From Gammaproteobacteria bacterium (lineage in GTDB: Bacteria; Pseudomonadota; Gammaproteobacteria; UBA9214): a DNA stretch of 5,693 nt. Positions 5,639 to 5,693 of this stretch are shown here, piece by piece. The position numbers and the translations under genes are program-made. Every line of letters starts with the position of its first letter. Positions within the stretch are counted from its first letter, which is position 1. The stretch covers positions 1-5,693 of the forward strand of contig JAUVNM010000134.1 in the NCBI GenBank assembly GCA_030599705.1. The letters are read 5' to 3'. The notes beneath the pieces were generated by a model. It was not told the DNA's origin and searched no databases. It saw only the letters and a list, made by a program, of their open reading frames with translations.

Positions 5639-5693
5639 GGGGGAACCAGAGCGGGCAACCCCCCACCAAAAAGTAAAAAAAAAATGAGGGAGA
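5612..5693. other. Homopolymer-rich terminal segment, possible contig-end artefact
   Basis: The last 82 bases look unlike the rest of the window: A8T6 at 5612-5625, C5 and G5 runs, C6 at 5659-5664, A5 and A10 runs. No hypB start motif or other gene is readable. This could be a terminator region with genuine low complexity, but the run pattern is typical of a poorly supported sequence end. Confidence 0.5.
5629..5643 (+). terminator. Small GC hairpin at the end of hypA, doubtful terminator
   Basis: CCCCC (5629-5633) and GGGGG (5639-5643) can pair around a GATGA loop that contains the hypA stop codon. There is no T tract after it on the plus strand. A T6 run lies on the other side (5620-5625), preceded by A8. 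The stem is only 5 bp and lies in the suspect end segment, so termination is uncertain. Confidence 0.2.

Noticed and set aside
4903..5658. 251-residue open frame on the minus strand opposite hypC and hypA
   Set aside because: It is antisense to two firmly identified genes, has serine/alanine-rich low-information sequence and no recognisable domain, so it is a codon-bias shadow.
1..5693. CRISPR arrays, tRNA or rRNA genes, insertion sequences, phage or defence genes
   Set aside because: The window is almost fully occupied by coherent hydrogenase-locus genes; no repeat-spacer pattern, tRNA-like fold or transposase motif was found by reading.

Overview
The window holds part of a membrane-bound, Isp-type [NiFe] hydrogenase locus (HynS-Isp1-Isp2 arrangement, group 1e-like) with its maturation genes. 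The cluster layout, gene sequences and GC-rich codon use suggest a gammaproteobacterium of the purple-sulfur or sulfur-oxidizing kind, where hynS-isp1-isp2-hynL operons are known. This placement is inference from gene content; no rRNA or other taxonomic marker is present.

Layout. Two gene groups diverge from a 157-bp control region (4836-4992). Leftward (minus strand) run six tightly packed genes: hynD-type maturation protease (TTG start), a tandem universal stress protein, a short HupH C-terminal-domain protein, the Tat-exported hydrogenase small subunit HynS, the cytochrome b membrane protein Isp1, and the HdrD/DsrK-like iron-sulfur protein Isp2. Neighbouring genes overlap or are at most 23 nt apart, so they look like one operon. 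A Shine-Dalgarno sequence directly after the isp2 stop points to another gene starting just outside the left edge, expected to be the large subunit hynL. Rightward (plus strand) run hypC and hypA, overlapping by 8 nt. HypA has an unusual C-terminal tail that runs into a homopolymer-rich end of the window.

How it works together. HynS carries three Fe-S clusters and pairs with the NiFe large subunit. Isp1 (haems b) and Isp2 (cubane clusters plus a CCG-type cluster site) would link H2 oxidation or evolution to the quinone pool and/or to a cytoplasmic thiol/disulfide or sulfur partner. HypA (Ni delivery), HypC (Fe(CN)2CO chaperone), the HupH-like protein (small-subunit or assembly role) and HynD (C-terminal cleavage of the large subunit) mature the enzyme. 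HynS lacks the two extra cysteines of oxygen-tolerant enzymes.

Control. The divergent region contains an exact match to the FNR/Anr consensus (TTGAT-N4-ATCAA), placed at about -41.5 to -42.5 from plausible -10 elements on both sides. It also has a perfect 11-bp inverted repeat whose proximal arm contains the Shine-Dalgarno of hynD. The most notable points are this compact two-way anaerobic switch, the possible long-leader/short-leader control of the protease, and a stress protein embedded among hydrogenase maturation genes. No wholly new system is evident. No stretch longer than 300 bases lacks a gene.
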